Assembly (NCBI GenBank): GCA_004557805.1
Contig: SFFS01000065.1
Span: forward strand, 1-12,964
Direction: 5' to 3'
DNA: 12,964 nucleotides
Source of the DNA: Clostridiales bacterium
GTDB taxonomy: Bacteria; Bacillota; Clostridia; Christensenellales; Aristaeellaceae
The translations under genes were made by a program, and so were the position numbers. This document shows, one piece after another, positions 1 through 7,113 of this stretch. Positions within the stretch are counted from its first letter, which is position 1. The number at the start of each line of letters is the position of its first letter. Below the pieces are notes generated by a model that searched no databases, was not told where the DNA came from, and saw nothing but the letters and a program-made list of their open reading frames with translations.

Positions 1-286
1 CAAGGATTTCATTTTCTTCCGCTTCGCTCAGACTGCGATGATTCCCTCCGACATATTTGTACCGCATGAACTCTTCCAGCCCCTGTTTCTTGTATTCCGT
101 TACTAAGCGGGCTACTTTTCTCTCTGAACAGTTCATTCTCTGTGCGGTTTCGGCAATACTTACCCCACTGAAGCGAATTAACAATACCGTCAATTTCTTC
201 GATGTTCGTTTATCTTTACATTGTTTCTCTGCTTCAACCAATTTCTGATACTCGTCTGCGCTTATTGTATAACCTCTCTTTTTCAT
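1..286 (-). CDS. IS630-family transposase, N-terminal part (runs off the window)
   Basis: This is the first 95 residues of a protein whose remainder lies beyond the left edge. The start is an ATG at 284-286, reading MKKRGYTISADEYQKL. Residues about 30-70 form a helix-turn-helix (SVAETAQ-like segment SIAETAQRMNCSERKVARLV). It is followed by GGNHRSLSEAEENEIL, the basic linker and second helical unit typical of IS630/Tc1-mariner-type transposases that recognise the element ends. The catalytic DDE domain would lie outside the window, so activity cannot be judged. The gene is much more AT-rich than its neighbours, as expected for acquired DNA. The Shine-Dalgarno is poor (GGGTG directly before the ATG), which could limit translation despite a strong promoter. 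The family assignment rests on the N-terminus only; a stand-alone HTH regulator is less likely. Confidence 0.72.
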   Translation of the reverse strand, partial: MKKRGYTISADEYQKLVEAEKQCKDKRTSKKLTVLLIRFSGVSIAETAQRMNCSERKVARLVTEYKKQGLEEFMRYKYVGGNHRSLSEAEENEIL

Positions 287-297
287 CACCCAAGAGT

Positions 298-326
298 ATT
301 ATACCATAATCCTTGAATTATGCCAA
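298..326 (-). promoter_or_regulatory. Promoter of the transposase gene, with internal palindrome
   Basis: On the minus strand, TTGGCA (321-326) and TATAAT (298-303) are separated by 17 bp. The TATAAT is preceded by TGG, giving an extended -10. This is a near-consensus sigma-A promoter ending about 12 bp upstream of the ATG. Inside the spacer, CATAAT and ATTATG (305-310 and 317-322) form a perfect inverted repeat with a 6-bp centre, a possible site for autorepression. Confidence 0.6.
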
Positions 327-364
327 CTCTATCTGAGATTAGTATCAAATCAAACCCGGCCGCC

Positions 365-2029
365 TCAGAACAGCCCGAAAATCTTCCCCTGCGCGTCCAC
401 GCCGATCTCCTCGGCGGCGGGACGCCTGGGCAGGCCGGGCATGGCGATGATGTTCCCTGCGAACGCCACCACGAACCCCGCGCCGCGCGAAAGCCGCACG
501 TCGCGAATGGTCACGGTGAAACCTTCCGGCGCGCCGGTCAGCTTCTGGTTATCGGAGAAGGAATACTGCGTTTTGGCAATGCACACGGGCATTTCGCGGC
601 AGCCCTCGTTTTCCAGCTTTTTAAGCGCCGTCAGCACGCCCGGCGCAAACGAAACGTCCTTCGCGCCGTATACGCGTTTGCAGACGGCCTCGATTTTCGC
701 CTTCAGCGGCGCGTCGTCCGCATAGGTGAGCGTCAGCTTTTTCGGCGTTTTGAGCGTTTCCAGCACGGCGCGGCCCAGATCTTCGCCGCCCGCGCCGCCG
801 CGCGCCCAGACGTCGCAGCATTCCGCGCGCGCGCCCTCCGCCTCGACCGCCTCGCGGACGAGGGCGATTTCTGCGTCGGTGTCGGTTGTGAAGCGGTTTA
901 CCGCCACCACCACCGGCAGGTTCCATACGCCGCGCACATTGCGCAGATGGCGGATCAGGTTGGGAATCCCCGCGCGCAGCGCGGAAAGATTCTCCTCCGC
1001 CAGCGACTCCTTCGGCGCACCGCCGTGCGATTTGAGCGCCCGCACCGTCGCCACCAGCACCACCGCGTCGGGCTGCATGCCGTTCATGCGGCATTTGATA
1101 TCAAGGAACTTCTCCGCGCCCAGATCCGCGCCGAAGCCGGCCTCCGTGACCACGATATCGCTCAGGCGCATCGCCAGCCGGGTGGCAATGACGCTGTTGC
1201 AGCCGTGCGCGATGTTCGCGAACGGTCCGCCGTGGATGAGCGCGGGCGTGTGCGCCAGCGTCTGCACAAGGTTTGGCTCAACGGCCTCGCGCAGCAGCGC
1301 GGTCATCGCGCCCTCGGCGTGCAGATCGGACGCATAGACGGGCGAACCGTCGAACCGGCGCGCCGCCAGAATGCGGCCCAGCCGCTTCTGCAAGTCGTCC
1401 AGATCAGCCGCCAGGCAGAAAATCGCCATAACCTCGCTGGCCGCGGTGATGTCGAAGCCGTCCTCGCGCGGCATGCCGTTCGATTTGCCGCCCAGGCCGG
1501 AAACGATCGTGCGCAGCTGGCGGTCGTTCATGTCCATGCAGCGGCGCCAGCAGACCTGCCGCGGGTCGATGCCCAGCGCGTTGCCCTGATGGATATGGTT
1601 GTCTATCATCGCGGCAAGCAGGTTGTTGGCCGCGGTAATGGCGTGCAGATCGCCGGTAAAGTGCAGGTTGATGTCCTCCATCGGCGCAACCTGCGCCCAG
1701 CCGCCGCCCGCCGCGCCGCCCTTCACGCCGAAAACCGGCCCCAGGCTCGGCTCGCGCAGGGCGAGCATGGCGTTCTGCCCCAGATTGCGCAGCGCGTCGG
1801 CGAGGCCTACGCTGACGGTCGTTTTGCCCTCGCCAGCAGGCGTGGGGTTAATGGCCGTCACGAGGACGAGCTTCGCTTTTTCCGGCAGGGCGGCATACGC
1901 CGCCGCATCCACCTTGGCCTTATAGCGCCCATAGGGCGACCAGGTTTCCTCTGCCAGATGCAGTTTTGCCGCGATTTCCGCGATGGGCAGCAGTTTCGCT
2001 GCGGATGCAATTTCAAGATCTCCCGGCAT
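365..2029 (-). CDS. fhs: Formate--tetrahydrofolate ligase
   Basis: This enzyme joins formate to tetrahydrofolate at the cost of ATP, giving 10-formyl-THF in the cytoplasm. It feeds one-carbon metabolism: purine and fMet-tRNA synthesis, and the methyl branch of the Wood-Ljungdahl pathway in acetogens. The 554-residue length is normal. Visible signatures are the nucleotide loop TPAGEGKTT (63-71), the glycine-rich family signature VKGGAAGGGW (102-111, with W where Y is usual) and VATVRALKSHGG (326-337). The start ATG has a GGGAGGG ribosome site 8 nt upstream. It is probably monocistronic: a terminator separates it from typA upstream and it has its own extended -10 promoter. No terminator is visible between its stop and the IS element downstream. 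No other Wood-Ljungdahl gene is in the window, so acetogenesis cannot be inferred. Confidence 0.97.
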   Translation of the reverse strand: MPGDLEIASAAKLLPIAEIAAKLHLAEETWSPYGRYKAKVDAAAYAALPEKAKLVLVTAINPTPAGEGKTTVSVGLADALRNLGQNAMLALREPSLGPVFGVKGGAAGGGWAQVAPMEDINLHFTGDLHAITAANNLLAAMIDNHIHQGNALGIDPRQVCWRRCMDMNDRQLRTIVSGLGGKSNGMPREDGFDITAASEVMAIFCLAADLDDLQKRLGRILAARRFDGSPVYASDLHAEGAMTALLREAVEPNLVQTLAHTPALIHGGPFANIAHGCNSVIATRLAMRLSDIVVTEAGFGADLGAEKFLDIKCRMNGMQPDAVVLVATVRALKSHGGAPKESLAEENLSALRAGIPNLIRHLRNVRGVWNLPVVVAVNRFTTDTDAEIALVREAVEAEGARAECCDVWARGGAGGEDLGRAVLETLKTPKKLTLTYADDAPLKAKIEAVCKRVYGAKDVSFAPGVLTALKKLENEGCREMPVCIAKTQYSFSDNQKLTGAPEGFTVTIRDVRLSRGAGFVVAFAGNIIAMPGLPRRPAAEEIGVDAQGKIFGLF

Positions 2030-2066
2030 GCAGACATCCCTCCCGATTTTGAGAAACGATTGCGTT

Positions 2067-2075
2067 ATTATACCA
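2067..2075 (-). promoter_or_regulatory. Extended -10 promoter of fhs
   Basis: Minus-strand TGGTATAAT lies about 37 bp before the fhs ATG. The hexamer is perfect and carries the TGn extension. The matching -35 position (about 2090-2095, TGGATT) is weak and overlaps the T-tract and outer stem of the preceding terminator, so recognition probably relies on the extended -10. Confidence 0.6.
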
Positions 2076-2085
2076 TTCGCGCCAT

Positions 2086-2125
2086 AAAAAATCCAGCCGG
2101 GAAAAAAATTCCCGGCCGGCAGGAT
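2086..2125 (-). terminator. Intrinsic terminator of the prfC-typA operon
   Basis: On the minus strand, about 40 nt after the typA stop codon, GCCGGGAA pairs perfectly with TTCCCGGC around a 5-nt T loop (2096-2116). An outer ATCC/GGAT pairing flanks it, with a small internal bulge. The structure is followed directly by six T residues (2086-2091). Position and orientation fit termination of typA transcripts just before the fhs promoter. Confidence 0.8.
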
Positions 2126-2156
2126 TTCGTTTTCAGGCGATCCGTTTTCGCGGCGC

Positions 2157-3980
2157 TCAGCCCTTCATGCGCGAAGCGGCCTTCATGCGCTGCTCGTGCG
2201 AAAGGATGCGCTTGCGCATGCGCAGGCTCTGCGGCGTAACCTCCAGCAGTTCGTCCTCGGTGATGAATTCCAGGCATTCTTCCAGCGAGAACGGCTTGGG
2301 CGTGGTCAGCTTCAGGCTGTCCTCCGAAGAGGAGGAGTTGCGCATGTTGGTGACATGCTTCTTCTTGCAGACGTTGACGTCGATATCGCCCGGGCGGGAC
2401 GATTCGCCCACGATCATGCCGCTGTAAACCGGCAGGCCGGGGCCGACGAACAGCGTGCCGCGGTCCTGCGCGTTGAACAGGCCGTAACTCGTGGTTTCGC
2501 CGCTTTCAAAGGCGACGAGCGAACCGGTATCGCGGCCGGGCAGTTCTCCCTTATAGGGCTCATAACCGTCGAACACGGCGCTCATGATGCCCTCGCCGCG
2601 GGTATCGGTCATAAATTCGCTGCGATAGCCGAACAGGCCGCGCGCGGGCACCACGAACTCCAGGCGCACGCGATCTTCGCCGTTCATCGAAACAAGCGTG
2701 CCCTTGCGGCGGCCGATCTTGTCGATGACCGCGCCGACATACGCCGTCGGCACGTCGGCGACCATGCGCTCCATCGGCTCGCACTTCACGCCGTCGATTT
2801 CGCGCATCAGCACTTCGGGCTTGCTCACCTGCAGCTCGTAGCCCTGGCGGCGCATCGTTTCGATGAGGATGGACAGATGCAGCTCGCCGCGGCCCTTGAC
2901 CAGGAACGAATCGGGCGAATCGGTCTCCTCCACGCGGAGGGATACGTCGGTCTGCAATTCTTTCATCAGACGGGCGCGCAGATGGCGGCTGGTGACGAAC
3001 TTGCCCTCGCGGCCGGCGAAGGGGCTGTTGTTGACCGAGAACGTCATGCGGACGGTCGGCTCGGAAATTTTCACGAAGGGCAGCGGATCGACCTTCACCG
3101 GATCGCAGATGGTGTCGCCGATGTTGAGGTTTTCAAAGCCGGAGACGGCCACGATATCGCCCATGCCCACTTCGGTCGCCTTCACGCGCTTGAGGCCGTC
3201 GAACGTGTGCAGGCCGGACAGGCGCTGCTGCGCCGAAACGGTATCCTCACCGTAGGTACAGCGTACGGCCATCATGCCCTCTCTGAGCGTGCCGCGTTCG
3301 ACGCGTCCGATGCCGATGCGGCCGAGATATTCGGAATAGTCGATGGTGGAAATCAGCACCTGCGCGGGGCCGTCCATATCGCCTTCGGGCGCGGGGATGT
3401 ATTTGAGAATCGCGTCGAACAGCGGGGTCAGATCCTCGCCGGGCTTGCGCCAGTCGAGCGTGGCGAAACCGCGGCGCGCCGACGCGAACAGGATCGGCCA
3501 GTCGAGCAGATCGTCGGGCGCGTGCATTTCGATCAGCAGATCGAGCACCTCGTCCACCACCTCGTCGCAGCGCGCGTCGGGGCGGTCGATCTTGTTGATG
3601 CACACCAGCACCGGCAGCTTCAGCTCCAGCGCCTTGCGCAGAACGAAGCGCGTCTGCGGCATCGGGCCTTCGAACGCATCGACGAGCAGCATCACGCCGT
3701 CGACCATCTTCAGCACGCGCTCCACCTCGCCGGAAAAGTCGGCGTGGCCGGGCGTGTCGACGATGTTGATTTTCACGCCCTTCCAATGGATGGCCGTGTT
3801 CTTGGCAAGGATGGTGATTCCGCGCTCGCGCTCGATGTCGCCGGAGTCCATCACGCGCTCGGCAACCTGCTGGTTGTCGCGGAAAATGCCGCTCTGGCGC
3901 AGAAGGCCGTCGACGAGCGTGGTCTTGCCATGGTCAACGTGGGCGATGATGGCGATGTTGCGAATATCTTCCCGAATCAT
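2157..3980 (-). CDS. typA: Translational GTPase TypA/BipA
   Basis: TypA is an EF-G-like ribosome-binding GTPase linked to 50S assembly and growth under stress or low temperature. The 607-residue length is typical. GTPase motifs in order: AHVDHGKTT (13-21), switch I RGITI (53-57), DTPGH (75-79) and NKID (129-132). EF-G-like domains follow, then the TypA-specific C-terminus, recognisable from NMRNSSSSEDSLKLT and DELLEVTPQSLRMRKRIL. The reading frame is open for 26 more codons upstream, but that stretch lies inside prfC. The ATG chosen at 3978-3980 sits 8 nt after GGAAG and gives the canonical N-terminus MIREDIRNIAIIAHVDHGKT. Its ATG overlaps the prfC stop (ATGA), so translation is probably coupled. 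It shares the prfC promoter and ends at the terminator near 2086-2125. Confidence 0.97.
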   Translation of the reverse strand: MIREDIRNIAIIAHVDHGKTTLVDGLLRQSGIFRDNQQVAERVMDSGDIERERGITILAKNTAIHWKGVKINIVDTPGHADFSGEVERVLKMVDGVMLLVDAFEGPMPQTRFVLRKALELKLPVLVCINKIDRPDARCDEVVDEVLDLLIEMHAPDDLLDWPILFASARRGFATLDWRKPGEDLTPLFDAILKYIPAPEGDMDGPAQVLISTIDYSEYLGRIGIGRVERGTLREGMMAVRCTYGEDTVSAQQRLSGLHTFDGLKRVKATEVGMGDIVAVSGFENLNIGDTICDPVKVDPLPFVKISEPTVRMTFSVNNSPFAGREGKFVTSRHLRARLMKELQTDVSLRVEETDSPDSFLVKGRGELHLSILIETMRRQGYELQVSKPEVLMREIDGVKCEPMERMVADVPTAYVGAVIDKIGRRKGTLVSMNGEDRVRLEFVVPARGLFGYRSEFMTDTRGEGIMSAVFDGYEPYKGELPGRDTGSLVAFESGETTSYGLFNAQDRGTLFVGPGLPVYSGMIVGESSRPGDIDVNVCKKKHVTNMRNSSSSEDSLKLTTPKPFSLEECLEFITEDELLEVTPQSLRMRKRILSHEQRMKAASRMKG

Positions 3981-5596
3981 TCTATATCTTCCTTCCTGCT
4001 CACCGTCTCTGCGAGCTTCAAGCCTTTGTTGTTCTCTTCGGCCCAGCGAATGGACCACTCATTCTGGAACAGCAGCACGGGCCGGTCAAACCGGTCGGCG
4101 GCCACCGTAGTGGAAGAAGAGAGCTTCAGGTCGGGCGGCTCGCAGGGGCATTCCTCTATCCAGCGGACGAACCGGTAATCAAGCGGCTCGCGCCGGATCT
4201 CCACGCCGTATTCGGTGCGCATGCGGTGCTCGAGCACGTCGAACTGCAGAACGCCGACAACGCCGACGATCAGTTCCTCGCGGCCGATTTCGGGGCGCTT
4301 GAACGTCTGAATCGCGCCTTCGACGGCCAGCTGGGTGATGCCCTTGACGAACTGTTTGCGTTTCATGGAATCAAAAGCGCTGACGCGCTCAAAATGCTCG
4401 GGCGCGAACACGGGAATGCCCTCGTAGCGGATTTTCTTTCCGTTGCAGAGGGTGTCGCCCAGGCGGAAAACGCCTGTGTCAAACAGGCCGATGATATCGC
4501 CCGGATAGGCCTTTTCGACGGCCTCGCGCTCGTCGGCCATGAACTGCTGCGGCTGCTTGACCTGCATGGTTTTATTCGTGCCGGAATGCCAGACGAACAT
4601 GTTCTTTTCAAACACGCCGGAGACGATGCGCATGAAAGCCAGCCGGTCACGGTGCGCCGGGTTCATGTTGGCCTGGATTTTGAAAATGAAGCCGGAAAAA
4701 TCGGGGCTGTCCGCATCGACGATGCCGCCCTCGCATTCGCGCGGGCCGGGACACGGCGCAAGGCGCAGGAACCGCTCGAGGAACGGCTCCACGCCGAAGT
4801 TCGATACGGCGCTGCCGAAGAACATCGGGGTCAGTTCGCCCCGGCGCACAGCGCCGAGATCAAACGCGTCGCCCGCCATGTCCAGCAGTTCCATTTCGTC
4901 GCGCAGGCGGTTGATATAATGCTTGTCCAGCACGTCCGAAAGATGCGGGTCGTCCATGCTGATCTGATATTTTTCCACGCGGTTCTTGCCGTGATCGCCC
5001 GCAGAATACAGGTCGATCATCCGCGTATCGCGATGGCACACGCCCTGGAAGTCGCCGTCCACGCCGATGGGCCAGTTCATCGGGCAGGAGCGGATGCCCA
5101 GCACATCCTCGATTTCCTGCATGAGGGCGAAGGGATCCTTGGCCGCGCGGTCCATCTTGTTGACGAATGTAAAAATCGGAATTCCGCGCATGCGGCAGAC
5201 CTTGAACAGCTTGATCGTCTGCGCTTCCACGCCGCGGGCCGCGTCGATGAGCATGACGGCGCTGTCGGCCGCCACGAGCACGCGGTAGGTATCCTCGGAG
5301 AAGTCCTGATGGCCGGGCGTATCGAGGATATTGATATGGCAGCCGCCGTAGGAGAACTGCATGGCGGAGCTGGTAACGGAAATGCCGCGCTGCTTTTCAA
5401 TCTCCATCCAGTCGCTGGTGGCATAGCGCTCGGCCTTGCGCGCCTTGACGGAGCCCGCCTGGCGGATGGCTCCGCCGTAGAGCAGCAGCTTTTCTGTCAG
5501 CGTCGTTTTACCGGCGTCCGGGTGAGAGATAATGGCGAACGTCCTGCGGGTTTCAATTTCGTGCCGCAGGGCGGCGAGATCGACGTTTTGCGCCAT
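3977..5596 (-). CDS. prfC: Peptide chain release factor 3
   Basis: RF3 is the GTPase that removes RF1/RF2 from the ribosome after peptide release, and it takes part in post-peptidyl-transfer quality control. The 539 residues are a normal length. Motifs: SHPDAGKTT (24-32), switch I QRGISVTS (69-76), DTPGH (92-96) and NKMD (146-149). The SHPDAGKTT form of the P-loop and the GSVKARK segment distinguish RF3 from EF-G. The start ATG has AGGAGG 7 nt upstream. It is the first gene of a two-gene operon with typA, overlapping it by 4 bp, and is preceded by a perfect consensus promoter. RF3 is patchily distributed among Bacillota, so its pairing with typA is informative for phylogenetic placement. Confidence 0.97.
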   Translation of the reverse strand: MAQNVDLAALRHEIETRRTFAIISHPDAGKTTLTEKLLLYGGAIRQAGSVKARKAERYATSDWMEIEKQRGISVTSSAMQFSYGGCHINILDTPGHQDFSEDTYRVLVAADSAVMLIDAARGVEAQTIKLFKVCRMRGIPIFTFVNKMDRAAKDPFALMQEIEDVLGIRSCPMNWPIGVDGDFQGVCHRDTRMIDLYSAGDHGKNRVEKYQISMDDPHLSDVLDKHYINRLRDEMELLDMAGDAFDLGAVRRGELTPMFFGSAVSNFGVEPFLERFLRLAPCPGPRECEGGIVDADSPDFSGFIFKIQANMNPAHRDRLAFMRIVSGVFEKNMFVWHSGTNKTMQVKQPQQFMADEREAVEKAYPGDIIGLFDTGVFRLGDTLCNGKKIRYEGIPVFAPEHFERVSAFDSMKRKQFVKGITQLAVEGAIQTFKRPEIGREELIVGVVGVLQFDVLEHRMRTEYGVEIRREPLDYRFVRWIEECPCEPPDLKLSSSTTVAADRFDRPVLLFQNEWSIRWAEENNKGLKLAETVSRKEDIE

Positions 5597-5632
5597 GGAT
5601 GATCCTCCTCAGGGGCTAATTCACGAAATTGT

Positions 5633-5661
5633 ATTATACCGCCAAAGGTAATGCGTGTCAA
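5633..5661 (-). promoter_or_regulatory. Perfect consensus sigma-A promoter of prfC-typA
   Basis: Minus-strand TTGACA (5656-5661), a 17-bp spacer, then TATAAT (5633-5638). Both hexamers and the spacing match the housekeeping consensus exactly. Transcription would begin around 5626, leaving about 30 nt of leader before the prfC ATG, which includes the AGGAGG ribosome site. The short leader leaves no room for a riboswitch. Confidence 0.85.
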
Positions 5662-5681
5662 ACGGTTTATGGGTTTGCAGG

Positions 5682-5713
5682 CGCGATTCCGGTCGAAAAC
5701 CGGCGCGTTTTTT
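5682..5713 (+). terminator. Terminator-shaped hairpin with T-tract on the plus strand
   Basis: CCGGT (5689-5693) pairs with ACCGG (5699-5703) around a CGAAA loop. An outer CGCG/CGCG stem (5682-5685 and 5704-5707) lies beyond a 3-nt bulge, and six T residues follow (5708-5713). The T-tract is on the plus strand, whereas the adjacent ROK gene is on the minus strand. Its transcript would contain the hairpin immediately after the stop codon, but preceded by A's and without a U-tract. It could stop antisense transcription entering the ROK gene, or act as a 3' stem for the ROK mRNA. Confidence 0.45.
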
Positions 5714-5714
5714 C

Positions 5715-6929
5715 TCAGTCGCAGTCGACGCTTTCAAAGTATCGCCGCTTCATCACAGCCGTTCCGCCGCGCGCGGCCAGCAGCGTCAGGTCGCGCCGGT
5801 CGTAGCCGGTTTCAAACGGAACGCGGTTGGGATAGTAGTTGAACTCGCCCAGCTCGCGCTTGAGGCACGCGTCGAACCACGCGTCCGCCTGCGCGAAATC
5901 GCCCTGGAAGATCACGCGGTCGGGGTTATAGGCCAGCGCCAGGTTATGCAGCGCCACAGCGAAGCAATGCGCCAGATACCGCACGGCCTCGCGTGCCAGC
6001 GCGTCGCCCGCGTCCGACGCGGCGAAGAGCGCGCCGTAGCTTTCGGTCAGCTCGGGCCGCGCGGTCATTCCCGGCAGGCGGCGCACCGCGTCCAGCCGCG
6101 TCATTCGTTCGAGGCAGCCGCGTTTTCCGCAGGCGCACGTCTCCTCCGCCGAATCGCTGACGATCGAATGGCCGATTTCGCCGATGAGCGCGTCGCGCCC
6201 GTTGAGCACATGGCCGCGCTCCATCATGCAGGCGCATACGCCCCATGTCGTAAACAGCGTAACCATGCGCTCGGCGGCGTATTCCGGATGATCCAGCAGC
6301 ACGGCGCGCCCGGCCGCCTTGCCCGCGTTATCCACAAAATATTCCTTTTCCGCGCCGAAAAGCGGCCGCAGATATTCGCCCAGCGGCACGTCTGCGCCCC
6401 AGGCCGGGGCGTTTACGTCGTAGCGGAGGGTCAGCGTGTCGTAATCAACCGTGCCCGATACGCTCAGCGCCACGCCGTACAGCCCGTCCGCATCCGTCCC
6501 CTGCGAGGCAAGGAACGCGTCCGCCAGCGCTTTCATCTCCGCAAGCGTCTCGCCGACGCCGGGCTTCGGCCTGAAATCGCAGCGCGCAAGCGCGCCCATT
6601 TCACCCGCGAGCGGGCTGAGCGAAAACGTCAGCGTGTCCGGCCAGAGGTTGACGGCGAGAATCCTGCGCTCATCGCCGAAAGCGAACAGTTCCGGCTTTT
6701 TTCCGCCCAGCGCGGCCGCGCTGCCGATTCCGGCCGATTTGAGCGCGCCCGTGCGGCAGAAATATTGCAGTGCGCGCATGACCGTCGGGCGGCTCACGCC
6801 GCTCATGCGGTGAACGTCCGCCGCGGTCAGGGTTTCGCCTTTGCGGAAATATTCAAGAATTTTGCGGCGGTTGATCCGCTTCAAATCGGAAGGCAGCGCG
6901 CCCCGGCCGCCGCCGGCAGTTTGATTCAT
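5715..6929 (-). CDS. ROK-family transcriptional regulator, kinase site degenerate
   Basis: A 404-residue ROK repressor (NagC/Mlc/XylR type). A winged helix-turn-helix lies at about residues 17-65 (LTAADVHRMSGVSRPTVMRAL), followed by the GGKKPELF linker (75-82) usual in ROK regulators. A sugar-kinase-fold sensor domain follows. The zinc motif is intact: GEIGH (250-254) and CACGKRGCLE (265-274), with H254, C265, C267 and C272 as likely ligands. In the active-site segment VDNAGKAAG (199-207) the catalytic Asp of the usual NDANA motif is Ala202, and the glycine-rich phosphate loop is replaced by TTWGV (227-231). It should therefore sense a ligand without phosphorylating it. The ATG at 6927-6929 has AAGGAG 7 nt upstream; an ATG 39 bp further upstream lacks this support. 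It is divergent from the capA-like operon, a plausible target along with its own promoter. The ligand is unknown. Confidence 0.9.
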   Translation of the reverse strand: MNQTAGGGRGALPSDLKRINRRKILEYFRKGETLTAADVHRMSGVSRPTVMRALQYFCRTGALKSAGIGSAAALGGKKPELFAFGDERRILAVNLWPDTLTFSLSPLAGEMGALARCDFRPKPGVGETLAEMKALADAFLASQGTDADGLYGVALSVSGTVDYDTLTLRYDVNAPAWGADVPLGEYLRPLFGAEKEYFVDNAGKAAGRAVLLDHPEYAAERMVTLFTTWGVCACMMERGHVLNGRDALIGEIGHSIVSDSAEETCACGKRGCLERMTRLDAVRRLPGMTARPELTESYGALFAASDAGDALAREAVRYLAHCFAVALHNLALAYNPDRVIFQGDFAQADAWFDACLKRELGEFNYYPNRVPFETGYDRRDLTLLAARGGTAVMKRRYFESVDCD

Positions 6930-6951
6930 GGCGTTTCTCCTTGGCAGAAAA

Positions 6952-6989
6952 GCTTTCGGGATATGCAATAAAAATACACACCCCGAAGC
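6952..6989. promoter_or_regulatory. Inverted repeat flanking the ROK -10, possible operator
   Basis: GCTTTCGGG (6952-6960) and CCCGAAGC (6982-6989) are inverted copies apart from one extra T, separated by 21 bp. The arms bracket the -10 and reach the presumed start point of the ROK promoter, a layout suited to autorepression by a dimeric ROK protein. Operator function is inferred from position only. Confidence 0.35.
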
Positions 6990-6999
6990 AAAAAATCAA
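6971..6999 (-). promoter_or_regulatory. Probable promoter of the ROK regulator
   Basis: Minus-strand TTGATT (6994-6999), 17-bp spacer, TATTTT (6971-6976). Each hexamer matches the consensus at 4-5 of 6 positions. It lies about 42 bp before the ROK start codon, back to back with the capA promoter on the other strand. Confidence 0.45.
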
Positions 7000-7049
7000 T
7001 ACGCCGCATGAAATTCGTGAAGGCTTGTAACACTTTTTTCATATCGTTC

Positions 7050-7078
7050 TTGCCACGTTTCGCGTTCAATGGTAAAAT
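7050..7078 (+). promoter_or_regulatory. Promoter of the capA-like operon
   Basis: TTGCCA (7050-7055), a 17-bp spacer and TAAAAT (7073-7078), the latter preceded by TGG (extended -10). Each hexamer matches the consensus at 5 of 6 positions. The start point would fall near 7085, about 30 nt before the first capA-like ATG. No terminator is visible downstream until after 11223, so this may be the only promoter for five genes. Confidence 0.65.
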
Positions 7079-7113
7079 AAGCGGTATCAAAGCGAAGGAG
7101 CGTCTGTCTTTTC

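Larger units (their letters stand above)
1..352 (-). mobile_element. Partial IS630-like insertion sequence (one end only)
   Basis: The transposase start plus its upstream region form an AT-rich block that gives way abruptly to GC-rich host sequence near 350-355, only about 10-15 bp beyond the fhs stop codon. The right boundary given here is the composition change, not a demonstrated terminal inverted repeat. The other end is outside the window, so neither the terminal repeats nor the TA target duplication expected for IS630 can be checked. The element is co-directional with fhs. Confidence 0.45.

Noticed and set aside
320..2239. A 639-codon open frame on the plus strand opposite fhs
   Set aside because: It mirrors the GC-rich coding of fhs on the other strand, its protein is rich in Arg, Ala and His without any family pattern, and fhs has full motif and ribosome-site support.
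2196..5602. Long plus-strand open frames opposite typA and prfC (2196-4178 and 4226-5602)
   Set aside because: They are antisense shadows caused by codon bias in the conserved GTPase genes; they have no motifs and no ribosome binding sites.
5655..6971. A 438-codon plus-strand frame opposite the ROK gene
   Set aside because: Its product is Arg/Ala/His-rich low-information sequence, and the ROK protein on the other strand has clear HTH and zinc motifs.
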